NCBI RefSeq assembly: GCF_900324485.2
Contig: NW_022872922.1
Coordinates: 1-64,000, forward strand
Direction of reading: 5' to 3'
Length of the DNA stretch: 64,000 nucleotides
Source: Mastacembelus armatus
Lineage: Eukaryota; Chordata; Actinopteri; Synbranchiformes; Mastacembelidae
In this document: positions 54,196 to 64,000 of the stretch, one piece after another
Position numbering within the stretch: the first letter of the stretch is position 1
How the letters are laid out: each line of letters begins with the position of its first letter
The notes under the pieces: model-generated
Database searches by the model: none
The model's input: only the letters and a program-made list of their open reading frames with translations
Told to the model about the DNA's origin: nothing
Position numbers and translations under genes: made by a program

Positions 54196-55117
54196 ATAAA
54201 GGCTTTTTTTGTTTGTGTGGCAGATATACAGAGAAAGTGTGGAGTCAGGGAGTTTAAAGACCTACAGGAAATAATGCTTACACAATGTGGGGATTTTCCT
54301 ACTTTTTTAAAGAAAGACAAATGTACCACAATATCCTAACCCACATCTTACTTTGAGGCCCAGATTTACAGGGTTTCATTGAAGCTGCATGTTAACGAAA
54401 AGTTTGGACATTCAGACTTATAGCCAGGCCAGAAACAACCAGAGAAAAACAAAACAATTAAAATGAAAACAACCCAGTAAAGAGAATGAATTAGAAAAGA
54501 TAGGGCTGTTGATTTTCTATGTTTTTTTTTTTTTTACAAAACCCACACAGAGTATGAAACTAAGAGTGAGTGGTGTGTAGTTAGCTTTTTCATTATAATT
54601 ATATGAAAAGTATTAAAAACACATCGGTGAGACAAACTGCTGCACTGGGTGTTTCTTTCTCACAAAATAGTAGATTCACAGCCGTTTTTAAAACAAACTC
54701 TGTCTACCTTGTCTGACAAAGTACATCAACTTTGTGTTATGGAACTTAACCTGAATGACAGCGGTTATATAACAACAAAACACTACAGAAACACTGAGGG
54801 ACTCAGGCTGATGGGACATCTGAAGTGTTAAAACAACACAGGACGTTGGTTTTATAAACATGTTTGAATGGGTGCTGAGAGCCAGTTACAATGTTCTAAC
54901 TACAGCATTTATTAAGTAATATTAATCTAACGTTACACTTTAGGGCTCCAACACTTAGAAGAGCCAGTTCTCTAAATTTGGTGTCTCATAAACAAACAGC
55001 ACTGTGCTGACAGATTTTTGACTTTGCCTCCCATGGGAGGGCAGAGTGAAAACAACATCATCAGTATCAACATAATGATGATTCACAGAACCCCATCCAG
55101 GCAGTTTTACTGTTTTA
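54196..55117. other. Anonymous intergenic DNA
   Basis: No recognised gene or repeat; a T run lies near 54522-54534. Confidence 0.5.
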
Positions 55118-55119
55118 TA

Positions 55120-55215
55120 CACTGCCTGGCCAAAAGAAAGTCGCCACCAAAAAAAACGTCAGACACTCTAATATTTTGTTGGACCGCCTTTAGGAATTTG
55201 AACAACAAATTGTGG
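55120..55215 (+). mobile_element. Tc1-like transposon end fragment
   Basis: After a TA at 55118-55119 comes CACTGCCTGGCCAAAAGAAA, then GTCGCCACC and TAATATTTTGTTGGACCGCC, the terminal sequence of common fish Tc1/mariner elements. The transposase and other end are absent. Confidence 0.7.
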
Positions 55216-56400
55216 AGAAATTGTATGCTGTCATAGTCAATGAAGTAACATACAGCACTGTCAATTACTGGTGGTTAAATATAATTTTTTATAGAAAGCA
55301 GCCTTCGTAAAATAGTCTTCAGCAGGATGAATAGAAACAAAAGGCTTGACTTCATTTGTTAGACAGATACTCAATGTTTCTTTTTTTCTTTTTTTTTTTT
55401 TTTACTTCAAGCTGCTCTAATCAATATTTTTAAAGTACAAGTGGATGAAATGATATATAATGTGAAAGGCGTCACTCCTGCATGTAGAGATGATGTTATA
55501 ATGTACTCCCAGACAATTTTCACCTAACTCTGCAGTTCCCTAATCCCTAACAAGAGCATACTAAAATGAGAAGTATGTGAGACTTGTTTTTAAAAATGTA
55601 TTACACAAATTGCATAGATTGTAAATCAGGATAGAGAAAGTATTTACCTATATGTCAAAAATAGGGTTTACCTTTGGCCTTAAAGATATTGAACTGTAGC
55701 AAAGCACTCGAGGGACAAATCATTAGCAGTTGACTGTTTTGTGCTTATGTTAAAAAAAAAATCACTGAATATCATTGTAAGATTTACTATTTCTATGAAT
55801 GAAGCAGTGAAAATGCTGTGTCTGCCTGCTGCTGTCAGCAGCCTTCCAGAGATGGAAAGTGACAGTCGGGGGATATCCTTATCTGCAAATGCCATGAAAT
55901 TCAAGATGGTACCTCATGATGCACGGGCACTAACGCCTACACACTACCAGACAGAGAGAGACTAACACAACTAACTAACAAACACATGTACAAAAATGCA
56001 TGAGCAAATTGAATACAGAACATACACATAATCTTCATATAAGCAGACGTTTACACTTATAGCGTAGTCTATTCTTGGCACACATTCATCCTCACAAGCT
56101 CTGGCGAGAAAGGTAAGAACGATAAACTGGATCTCAGCTTCTAATGTAACAAGTGATCTTCACTTTGTGTTTCTCATGAATGTGTTTTTCAACCACAGCT
56201 CGTCGTCTGTGTGTTGACTGAGCATTTAATTAAATATTTTGACTTTCATTAATTGTAGTAACAACAGCTAGTGTGGACTGCATTAGTTATACTGTATGTT
56301 CATTCTAATTTTGTCACACTAACTCTACTAAACTACTAAACATAATAAAACACAAATATGTATTTCTAACACTGGGGTTCATTCAGATCCATGAAACTAC
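55216..56400. other. Anonymous intergenic DNA
   Basis: AT-rich; short open frames (55680-55904 minus, 55741-55965 plus) overlap each other and show no domain. Confidence 0.5.
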
Positions 56401-56660
56401 ATTTTCCCCTAATTTATAAACAGCTGCTCACTGTCTCCGCAAGGGGCGGGGCTACATTCGTCATGAGATTACCAAAGTAATTTATCCAATCAGAGAGCGC
56501 CTCCTTCTGTAACCATTGGTTACCCGAGCAGTGGGATTATGGGATATATACATCAAAGTTACCATAGGAAGCATGTAATGCTAGCAAGCAAACAGGCTGC
56601 TCTAAACCTGATAGCTTAGTGTGGAGTGAAGTAGTGTCTGAATTAAACCTTGCAGAAGGA
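56401..56660 (+). promoter_or_regulatory. Promoter-like segment upstream of the SLC41A-like gene
   Basis: A GC box (AGGGGCGGGGC, 56442-56452), a CCAAT box (CCAATCAG, 56486-56493) and an inverted CCAAT (ACCATTGGTTA, 56512-56522) lie within 80 bp, followed by GATTATGGGATATATA. The place, about 0.9 kb before the first coding exon, which has an intron-like acceptor just upstream, fits a promoter and 5' UTR exon. I could not fix the donor site of that exon. Confidence 0.45.
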
Positions 56661-57267
56661 TAGGGTTTATTTCTGAGACATGATCTTTTCGTGTTGCATA
56701 TCTAAGGGCAATATTTAAAGATAAGACGAGTTTGTCATATATTTGTCATATAAAAAATTGTAAAATACAATATTTTGTTGATTTTTTTTTTAATTTTTAT
56801 TTTTTTAATATGGACCAATAAGATTAGTATATCTAATAGTGGGAAGTTTAGGAGAAGACCAACCAGACTATATGTCTGAAAAGTCACAGAAGCTCTTATA
56901 ATACCAAAGCAGACAGACACCACACACAATATATACAGTATTAATAACCACAGATTTCCTCTAGTTATAAATGCAAATGTATTATAGACCAGTTCTCCTA
57001 TGATAGACTACTACTAGCCTCGTATTAAACACAGGAGGTGGAAGAATAAATGTGACATTATTTGAAAAGATAGAATTTTCCACGTTACCTGGTGAAAGTC
57101 AAAAATATGAATAATAATTCAAATGGAGTTTAAATAGTAATAGAAAACATATTTTCCCTCTAAAGCTCTAATGATGTGATAAATGAAGTCTCTTCTAGCC
57201 CTCTTTATTGTCAGCCCCTTTGTTTTCTTATTTTCATGGGCACTAAACTATTATCAAGACACAACAT

Positions 57268-57298
<31 letters not shown>

Positions 57299-57368
57299 GT
57301 CTCTATATTTGTATAAGGGAAGTTTCTGGTTAACAACACCTAACTTGCTCTTTTGTTCTGTGTTGTCA
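56661..57368 (+). other. Putative 5' UTR intron
   Basis: AT-rich sequence with a (GT)n microsatellite at 57269-57294, ending in a polypyrimidine-like tract and TTGTCAG at 57363-57369, a good splice acceptor just before the coding exon. Confidence 0.45.
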
Positions 57369-57389
57369 GATTAAGCCAACACGACCATC

Positions 57390-57698
57390 ATGCCTAGTGA
57401 GGATAAACCACCACAACAGACCCGTCAGAGAAAAAAGAACAAAAAGTCCCGCTCTAAGGGGAAGAGCCCCGGTGGGAGTCCCAGTGCCCAGCTGGGAGAC
57501 TCTTTTGACCAGCATGATGACCTTATCTTACCCCCGGTCCATCTTCCTCGTAAGAAGCCAGTGGAGGAGAAGCCAAAAGTCTCAGTGGCCAAGGTGGAGG
57601 AGGAGTCATCCGTAGCTATCTGTCTTCAGGTGCTTTTTCCCTACCTGGTGGCTGGGATGGGCATGGTGATGGCTGGCATGGTGCTGGACAGCGTACAG
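57390..57698 (+). CDS. slc41a: SLC41A-family magnesium transporter, first coding exon
   Basis: 103 codons from ATG at 57390 to a splice donor (CAG/GTGAGC at 57699). The start follows an acceptor by about 20 bases and is the first ATG. Residues 1-75 are polar and basic (TRQRKKNKKSRSKGKSPGGS), a likely cytosolic tail. Residues about 76-103 (ESSVAICLQVLFPYLVAGMG, then MVMAGMVLDSVQ) match the start of the first SLC41 membrane domain, where relatives read LQVLFPFLLAG and AGMVLDIVQ. SLC41 proteins are MgtE-like magnesium carriers of the plasma membrane or mitochondria. The exon ends in phase 0 after VQ. Which paralogue (A1, A2 or A3) cannot be told. No later exon is seen, so the gene continues beyond the window. 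Confidence 0.72.
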
Positions 57699-58133
57699 GT
57701 GAGCATCTCAATAAAGTCTAGTAATGTTTGGCAACTTTGCATGAAAAGTTACTAAAGCTATTTTTTGATAATTAAAATAGATGCAGATTCATTTTCCAGT
57801 GAAATGATCCATTGTAGTTTCAAACCTGAGGTATTCGATGGTATGAAAACAAACCTTTACTCAAACCAGTGCAGAAATGATTTGATTGTGGTTGCTCAAA
57901 AATTGAAAGTGCATAATGAAATCTTCTCTTTTATTTGTATACTTGTGTCTGTGTGTTAGTTGTGTCTTTATCCTCTGCAAGGAATCACTGGCATTTGGTT
58001 TGCAGCCAGCTCGGCTCAGAAAAATCAGGCACACTTCTATCTGCCTTCCACTGATAAACATACATCTATACTCATATGGCTTATTCCTCTCAATCCATAT
58101 GCTGGTCATCAGTAAATCTTCAGTCTTTCCTCT

Positions 58134-58239
58134 ACCTGGATCAGGTGTGTTCAGTCTGTTAGAATCTGGAAGATCAAAGTGAAACAAAGTGAAATGGTAT
58201 CCCTCAGCTTTTGATTGGCTGACCACACCTGATCCAGGT
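58134..58239. mobile_element. MITE-like palindromic element
   Basis: ACCTGGATCAGGTGTG at 58134-58149 and its inverted match CACACCTGATCCAGGT at 58224-58239 bound 106 bp with no coding capacity. I have seen the same ACACCTGAT words in teleost repeats. Confidence 0.5.
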
Positions 58240-59239
58240 AATCAGCAGTAGGTAGGGCAGGGGCAGTTGAAACTCTAGTATAAGTTAAGACAGTTAGAGT
58301 ATAATGTCACAGCTGGAAGATATAGGAGGACATTGCTTGCCTGAAGCAAGAACAGATTATCAGCAGTTAAAATCGTTGGTGTAACCTGTGGTGGCTTTGG
58401 ATCTTGTCTACATCACATCGTTTTGCCATACCTGCAGCGTTTCCTCCTCTGTCACTATGAAGCTTTACACATTTAAGGCATATGTTTTGTAAATCGTGGT
58501 TGTGGTGGTAAACTTTAATATTTGTATATAACCTTGGTTTGCTAGCTTGAATGCTTAGTGAGGCATGTTCAGGTATGTTGTGATGATGAGAGGCCCAGTG
58601 AGTTTGTATGTGATCAGCAACTATTTTAGGCAAAGTTGTGTCAATATGTTTTTTAAATTTCACCTTGAATTTGCCCACAGCCCAGTGTAGTGTGGGTAAT
58701 TTCCGTTAAAAACCATAATTTTTTACCAACTTGCTTCTTTACTTAACCAAGAACACAGGCCTCTGCAATAATTGGAATATGAAGAGACAAACATTTGATT
58801 TGGTTGAGTGGTGTATCGTTAAGAAGTGATGTAGATTATTAGGGTTTCTTAATTGAACAGCAACTGGACTGAATAAGTGATGTCTTTGTTAACACTGTTG
58901 TGCAAAGAAAATTTGCAATAAATCCTTATTAGAAGGCTTTTCTTCATCTTGCAGATAGTAAACAATTCGAAGCTTGCTTAGTAGCTTTTTCTAAAGCTTT
59001 CAATTGTATCATAGTCTTCAGCAATGGATGAAATTTGCTCATTTGTCTAGGAGATAGATGTGGTCGACATAAAAGCTCTTTATCCCCAGGACTTTTATGT
59101 TGAAAGTTCTGTAAAAAGCTTGTAAGTAGTCCTTGTGTGGGATTTGTTTTGTCAAATCAAATTTTACAAATTTTTTGCAACTCATTTGATAAATCGTGAT
59201 TTGGAGTAAATATTTTACAAATGCATGTTTACTGTCTAG

Positions 59240-59640
59240 TAGAGATGCTCACAAGTCTCAAGTCTTTGAGGGGGAAGTCCCAAGTCTGTTATGGTTGAAA
59301 TGAACATTCCATCATCGACTACATGCCATCCAGACTGCTTAGAAAATGGCACACACATATATATAAGGAATATAGGAATGTACTGCATTGCCATCACTCC
59401 TTTATCTATTAGCATCAATGTTCACATTGATTTGTTGTTTGGTAGATGGTTACTTTAAACTGGCTATTACCAAGCAATGTGATTTTATTCCATATCTCTA
59501 ATGTTTTCTTAATCTGCCCTCTTGGCACCAAGAAGTTAGCTTTGGATGCATGCCCATTCTGTGTCAAGTGTCAAGTCATAGTGAGTGTGACTCAAGTCCA
59601 AGTCCTCAAGAGAAAAAAAACAGTTACCTTGTAAAAGCCC
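59240..59640. repeat. CAAGTC-rich repeat
   Basis: AGATGCTCACAAGTCTCAAG at the left and several CAAGTC words at the right (59568-59610) resemble a common teleost interspersed repeat. Limits and class uncertain. Confidence 0.3.
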
Positions 59641-62120
59641 TGCACTAATATAGTGGGAATTAAATCAATGATTTGATAATAATGAGAAAATAATACCTAG
59701 TACATTTGTTAAAAGCATGTAAGGAAGAAAATGAGGAAATTATTTCATACATTCTTATATTTTATTTTAGTGCTTGTTCTTAAAAGTAGGTCAGTCTTTT
59801 AGTCACACTGTACAGTATGGTAGTTTGGTTTTACATGTGGTTTTACAAAAGCAGATACAGTACCAGGGTCTATGACAGGATCACAGTGCAGATTCACTGT
59901 AGCAGATGGACCGGAGAGATGGAGGGAATGGACAGAGAGAAAGAACAAGTCACGATACAGAGAGAGAGAGGGATTGAAAAGGAGTGAGAGAGATATCTGA
60001 AGTCTGGCCGATGTAGATAGAGGGCTGTCACCTGGCATGAGGGAGATTGGATGAGAGGCAAACACGCAGGAAGAAATAGCGAGGGGGAGAGTGTGAGGCG
60101 GTAAGCCAGTCGTTCCCCTCATGAGTTTGCATGTTCGGCAGCGCAGACAGCCCTGCCTCTTTCTCTGCTACGTCACAGCAGAGCAGAGCGGAGGAGGCAG
60201 GACTACCCTGATGCTGACGGGAGGAAAGAACACTCCAGCCTGCCAGAAGCTGGCTGCTGCATCTTGTCAGTGGACCTCTAGGATCGCTTATTGACATTTT
60301 TCAGCAATATTATTAGCAATAAATGAAATGACTTTGATGTGAAAGATGATCAACATTAGTGATGATTAGTTATGACAGAGAATTATCACAGAGCTCTGCA
60401 GTTTCCCTCAGTTTCAGAGATTTCATTGATGCTTCAAGTTCATTGGACTTGGCCCATACAGTGACTGAATTATTTTTTGTAATAAAAGCCCAGTATCACA
60501 TCAGTGCATTGACTTGGTGTACCTTCCTTTTAAACTACTTGGTACTGTTTATGGCGCTATGATAATCAGAAAATGCATGTGTTTTTGTAGTCTCAGTTCT
60601 TAATCTACTAAACAGATCTGGTTTTGGAGCATGTGTGCAGCTTTGCTTTGATTATATCAAGTAACAGCCCAAGGTCCTGCTGGCACACTGAATGTTACTT
60701 GGCAAAGAGAAGAAGAGATTTTTCTCTCATACGCACAATAAATAGTTCTCTCTCCCTCTGTGTTGTATACATTCACTTTGATGGTTCTCCAGAGTGTGAG
60801 TCACCAAAGACAGAAAATCAAAAGTGGTTCAGTGACATTCTTTTGCGTCATTTTGTGTACTTAAAGCTTGGACTGAAGCAAGCACAGATCTAAACTGAAG
60901 AAGGAAATGTCTCATGTACTGGATCAGTGGCAGGCTGAGGCAGAAAAAAACTGCTGATCTGATGTGGAAGTGATTTCAGATTTATTTATAGAACAGTATT
61001 ACAAATGCTTCCAACAGGATTACAGTGGAGGAAGTAGAGGTAGTTAGTTATGATAATACTAATATTCCAACAACATAATTATCCATATGCAGCTGTTGCT
61101 CTGGACTGTTTTGTTGGGCCTCAATGACAGCAGGGTTGGTGTAGATGTTTTTTCCTCTGTTCTGCTTTACAACCTTTCCTGCTCTCCAGCCTGTTTCTCT
61201 TTGCTCACAGCAGGCCACTGAGTCTGTGGGAGGAATCAAAGACTCTACACGCTTCATTATAAGATCACTGCTGCATATCAAGTTTTCTGAGCTGTCTTTC
61301 ATGTTTTTGTCTTCCACAAGCTATCAAGTGTCATGAAAAATATTCATTTACATTACCAAAACCTAAAAAAATAAGCATGCAATGTATTAGAATTCTCATT
61401 AACAAACCTTTGCATAACCTGTCTGCAGGTAAAATGCATTCTGCAAAATGAAAAGCTTTATATAGATTAGTCCGCTGGATTTACTATGGTCACACATGTG
61501 CCACAGTGAAGGCTATTATATTAGAAAGAAAAGTGCAAAAAATGTATGAACAAAAACAATGAAGCAGTTAAATTAATTTTAAAAACATCTATTTACTGTA
61601 AAACGAATACTTGTGTTGATCAAGCTCTGTTCATTTCAACTGTTTTTCATTTTCCTTGCACATTTTTAATGGTTACTAATGTAACAGTACTTTTTTTTTA
61701 CATTATGCCTCCATTTGTCTGCCTTTGAAATGCAGTACTCCTTTATAATATGCTTTCCTTAAACTGACAGGTGCCTGTTGCTAGCAAACTAAGGTTAACA
61801 AATCGGCCAGTTCAGCTAGCTTAACGTTACGTTAACGCTAGTTAGCTTACCTCGCTAGCATAAAGTAGTTAGCTCACCAGTAAACTAACCAACTTCATGA
61901 ACAAAATGTATTGTTTCTTAACTTTTTACAAGCTGAACTAACGCCACGTCTGTTAATATAAAAAAATAACAATATTCAGTGGCATTTAAATGTCGACTCA
62001 TATTCGGATAGCTAACACGAAATATGTGCTTTTACCAAAGTAAATAATGTCTCTGCATTTAAATATCTAATCGGCAGAATATACGTACTTAAATATTAAC
62101 TCAACATAAGCATAACTTAC

Positions 62121-62330
62121 CTTTTTATTAACGTCAATCCTCTGCCAGTTATCCACGCCAAAACGCCGAAGTCAAGTGCTTCCAGCACGTTTTCTCCTCA
62201 AGGGATTGGGTGAAGGAGCGCTTGTTTTGCGTAGTGAGTACGTCCAGTAAGGGTGGTCAAACTGTCTACTACGTTTCCCCTCTTCCGCCCGCCATGCATG
62301 TCACTCTGTGTCAATCGAGGCAACCCAGTC
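62121..62330 (-). promoter_or_regulatory. Candidate minus-strand first exon and promoter inside the SLC41A-like gene
   Basis: A CpG-richer patch contains, on the minus strand, GCATGGCGGGCGGAAG (YY1- and ETS-like) near 62285-62300. A strong splice donor AAAAG/GTAAGTTA follows, with the exon ending at 62121. The ATG in the YY1-like motif opens only a few codons, so the exon would be non-coding. This could start an antisense RNA or a gene nested in the opposite direction. Confidence 0.3.
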
Positions 62331-63692
62331 GGTCCATTTCAGAAAATCGAGGCTTTTCATTTAGATTATTATTATTATTATTTATTAATATACGTAACAC
62401 AATATCCCTTATGTATTTCTAGACCGCTGTGACTTCTTTATCTGTGAATTTTGGATAATTCTTGGCCTATTTTAACAGCTAATCAGTGTTAGGAACCATT
62501 GGCATGGCGAAATTTTCAGCTTAGCATTAGCATTACTGACATACCAATAAACATACAAAAGCGGGTTAGATGTTGTATTAACTTCACAGTGTATGTACAA
62601 GTGATCATTGCTGATGTTACCGAGTTTACATTCCAATCAAGATTTACTGTTATTAACTGCTGAGTACAATAACTAGCTTGGATTTGCAGGTAATTGTTTC
62701 AAACGTAGAGTTAGCCGCTAATACCTAGATTTCCTGTTAGCTGGCTGTTTGCACATGCGCAGGTAGTCCTATGTGTGTGTTGTCGAGTGGAAGTGTGTGT
62801 TGAAGCTATGGCATTGCATTGCAAGTCATCTTAGTGGGGTCCAGCATTTTGGTCCTGTCAGCGTGTTCGTTTATCTGAATTAGTGGAGGAGAGGTTAATT
62901 GATCTTAAAAGTATTTAATTGAAATTCCAAAGCTTGTACAAGGACCAACTTCCTGATCAGAAAATCACAGTCTGCAAGCAGTTAGCTGTAACCAACTTCA
63001 CAGGAAGAAAGATGCTGAACAAAGGACAAACATGACATTATAAGGCTGCCAAAAATCACATCTCATTGGTTGACTACAGGTGGGGAGGGCTTTGGTTTAG
63101 ACTTTCACCTTCCCTTGTTGGTGCCCTGGGTTGGTCCCAACCCCTCAGCACTTTGCCATCCTCTTCTTCTTATCTTCTTGTCCAGTGCTGCTCCTCATCC
63201 TACAAGACATTCCTACAAACCATCTTGTGACAACAGTCCCTTTGCATGACCCCTGTTCATGGTAACTCATCCTTGAAGTTTTTATGATTTTCCCATCCCT
63301 TAGTACGCTTTGCCTTTCCCTCTGTGACACTGTATCATCCAGGGCCTCTCTCAGCCCGACATCTTTACTTCGCTTTCCCTTCAGCAACAATGTATCATAA
63401 GAGGCCTCTCTTCCTGCAGGCCGGCCTTATCTACAGCATCATGCATACACTCTGTAGAAACTGTTCCTGTGTCCCTTCTCTCCCTTTGTCCTTTCTCTCC
63501 CTGTGACCTTTCCCTGAGCACCACACATATGTTAGTGATTACAAAGTTAGAGGGTTAACCCATCATCAAGTTATTCACATTTGATTTCCATGCATTCTAT
63601 GGCATTGTACAACACACAGGTAAACATAGTATTTAGTTAATCACTCTCCCAAACTACTTATGTGGATAACTATAAGTGTAAGTACCAATGTA

Positions 63693-63775
63693 GGTGTATG
63701 TGTGTGTGTGTGTTGTAGTGTACATGTGGGTATATGTGTGACCGTAAGTGCATGTGTGTGTGTGTGTGTGTGTGT
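63693..63775. repeat. TG microsatellites
   Basis: Two (TG)n tracts separated by a TGTACATGTGGG-like degenerate stretch. Confidence 0.75.
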
Positions 63776-64000
63776 AAGTGTATGTGTTAGACTCCTTCAC
63801 ATCTGATTGCTTCTTCACACAGTGGGGCAAGGTTTGTAACCCTAGATCCCCACAATTTGGCCTTACAATTCTTTGTAACCATATATAAACGTTTATAAGA
63901 GTAATGACATAATAAATGAAAGAAGTAAATATGTAAATTTATTTCCCAATATTATAAGTGAAATTAGTAAGATTTTATTTCCAAACAGTTATAAATGAAG

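Larger units (their letters stand above)
57699..64000 (+). other. Probable first coding intron of the SLC41A-like gene and beyond
   Basis: I looked for the next SLC41 exon (a block like HWPVF...LVPALLGLKGNLEM) and did not find it. The region holds a MITE-like palindrome (58134-58239), a CAAGTC-rich repeat (59240-59640), a CRE-like TACGTCAC near 60169 in a GC-richer patch, a teleost GCTAACGTTAGC-like patch (about 61797-61860) and TG microsatellites (63693-63775). Other open frames look random. Confidence 0.5.

Noticed and set aside
58367-58678. 103-codon minus-strand frame in the SLC41A-like intron
   Set aside because: No recognisable domain and no promoter or splice support.

Overview
This is a window of vertebrate nuclear DNA, almost certainly a teleost (ray-finned fish). 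The evidence is Rex1 and L2-clade LINEs, a Gmr1-type Gypsy element, Tc1 and piggyBac-like DNA elements, a tandem 5S rRNA array carrying a 5S-targeted Tx1-clade LINE, and one host-gene exon of the SLC41 magnesium-transporter family. Apart from that exon and the 5S genes, nearly everything recognisable is mobile DNA.

Layout. 1-857: anonymous flank. 858-15316: a Gmr1-type Gypsy fossil flanked by the 5-bp duplication ATCAT. An L2-clade LINE lies antisense in its 5' LTR (1131-5916), and a second L2 with an open 1031-codon ORF2 lies in its pol region (about 10377-14330). 15322-17866: anonymous. 17867-22190: a minus-strand Rex1 LINE split by a minus-strand L2 fragment with a 7-bp target duplication. 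About 20312-34645: a 7.18-kb direct tandem duplication whose copies differ mostly by small indels and meet at a run of 19 G. 33331-36490: an unclassified fish repeat with a piggyBac-like element inside. 36680-37390: a piggyBac-like end and two inverted fragments of an IS3-like transposase gene.

37679-51900 is the most interesting part: a minus-strand 5S rRNA array. One 5S gene (remnants at 37679 and 44384) is split by a 6.6-kb Tx1-clade LINE of Mutsu type, itself interrupted by a small DNA element. Five near-identical 5S genes follow, arranged as a dimeric higher-order repeat of about 2168 bp in which alternate spacers carry the same piggyBac-like insertion. The array ends in decaying 5S copies. 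The last copy is interrupted by a second, truncated Mutsu-like LINE at exactly the same nucleotide of the 5S gene.

52461-57368 is mostly anonymous, with an L2 tail (53346-54195), a Tc1 end (55120) and a promoter-like GC-box/CCAAT segment (56401-56660). 57390-57698 is the first coding exon of an SLC41A-family gene whose later exons are not visible. The rest of the window is probably its first coding intron, with a MITE-like palindrome, microsatellites and a candidate minus-strand first exon near 62121-62330.

The elements do not form one working pathway. They record successive insertions into each other, into a tandem RNA-gene array that spreads insertions by recombination, and next to one host gene.
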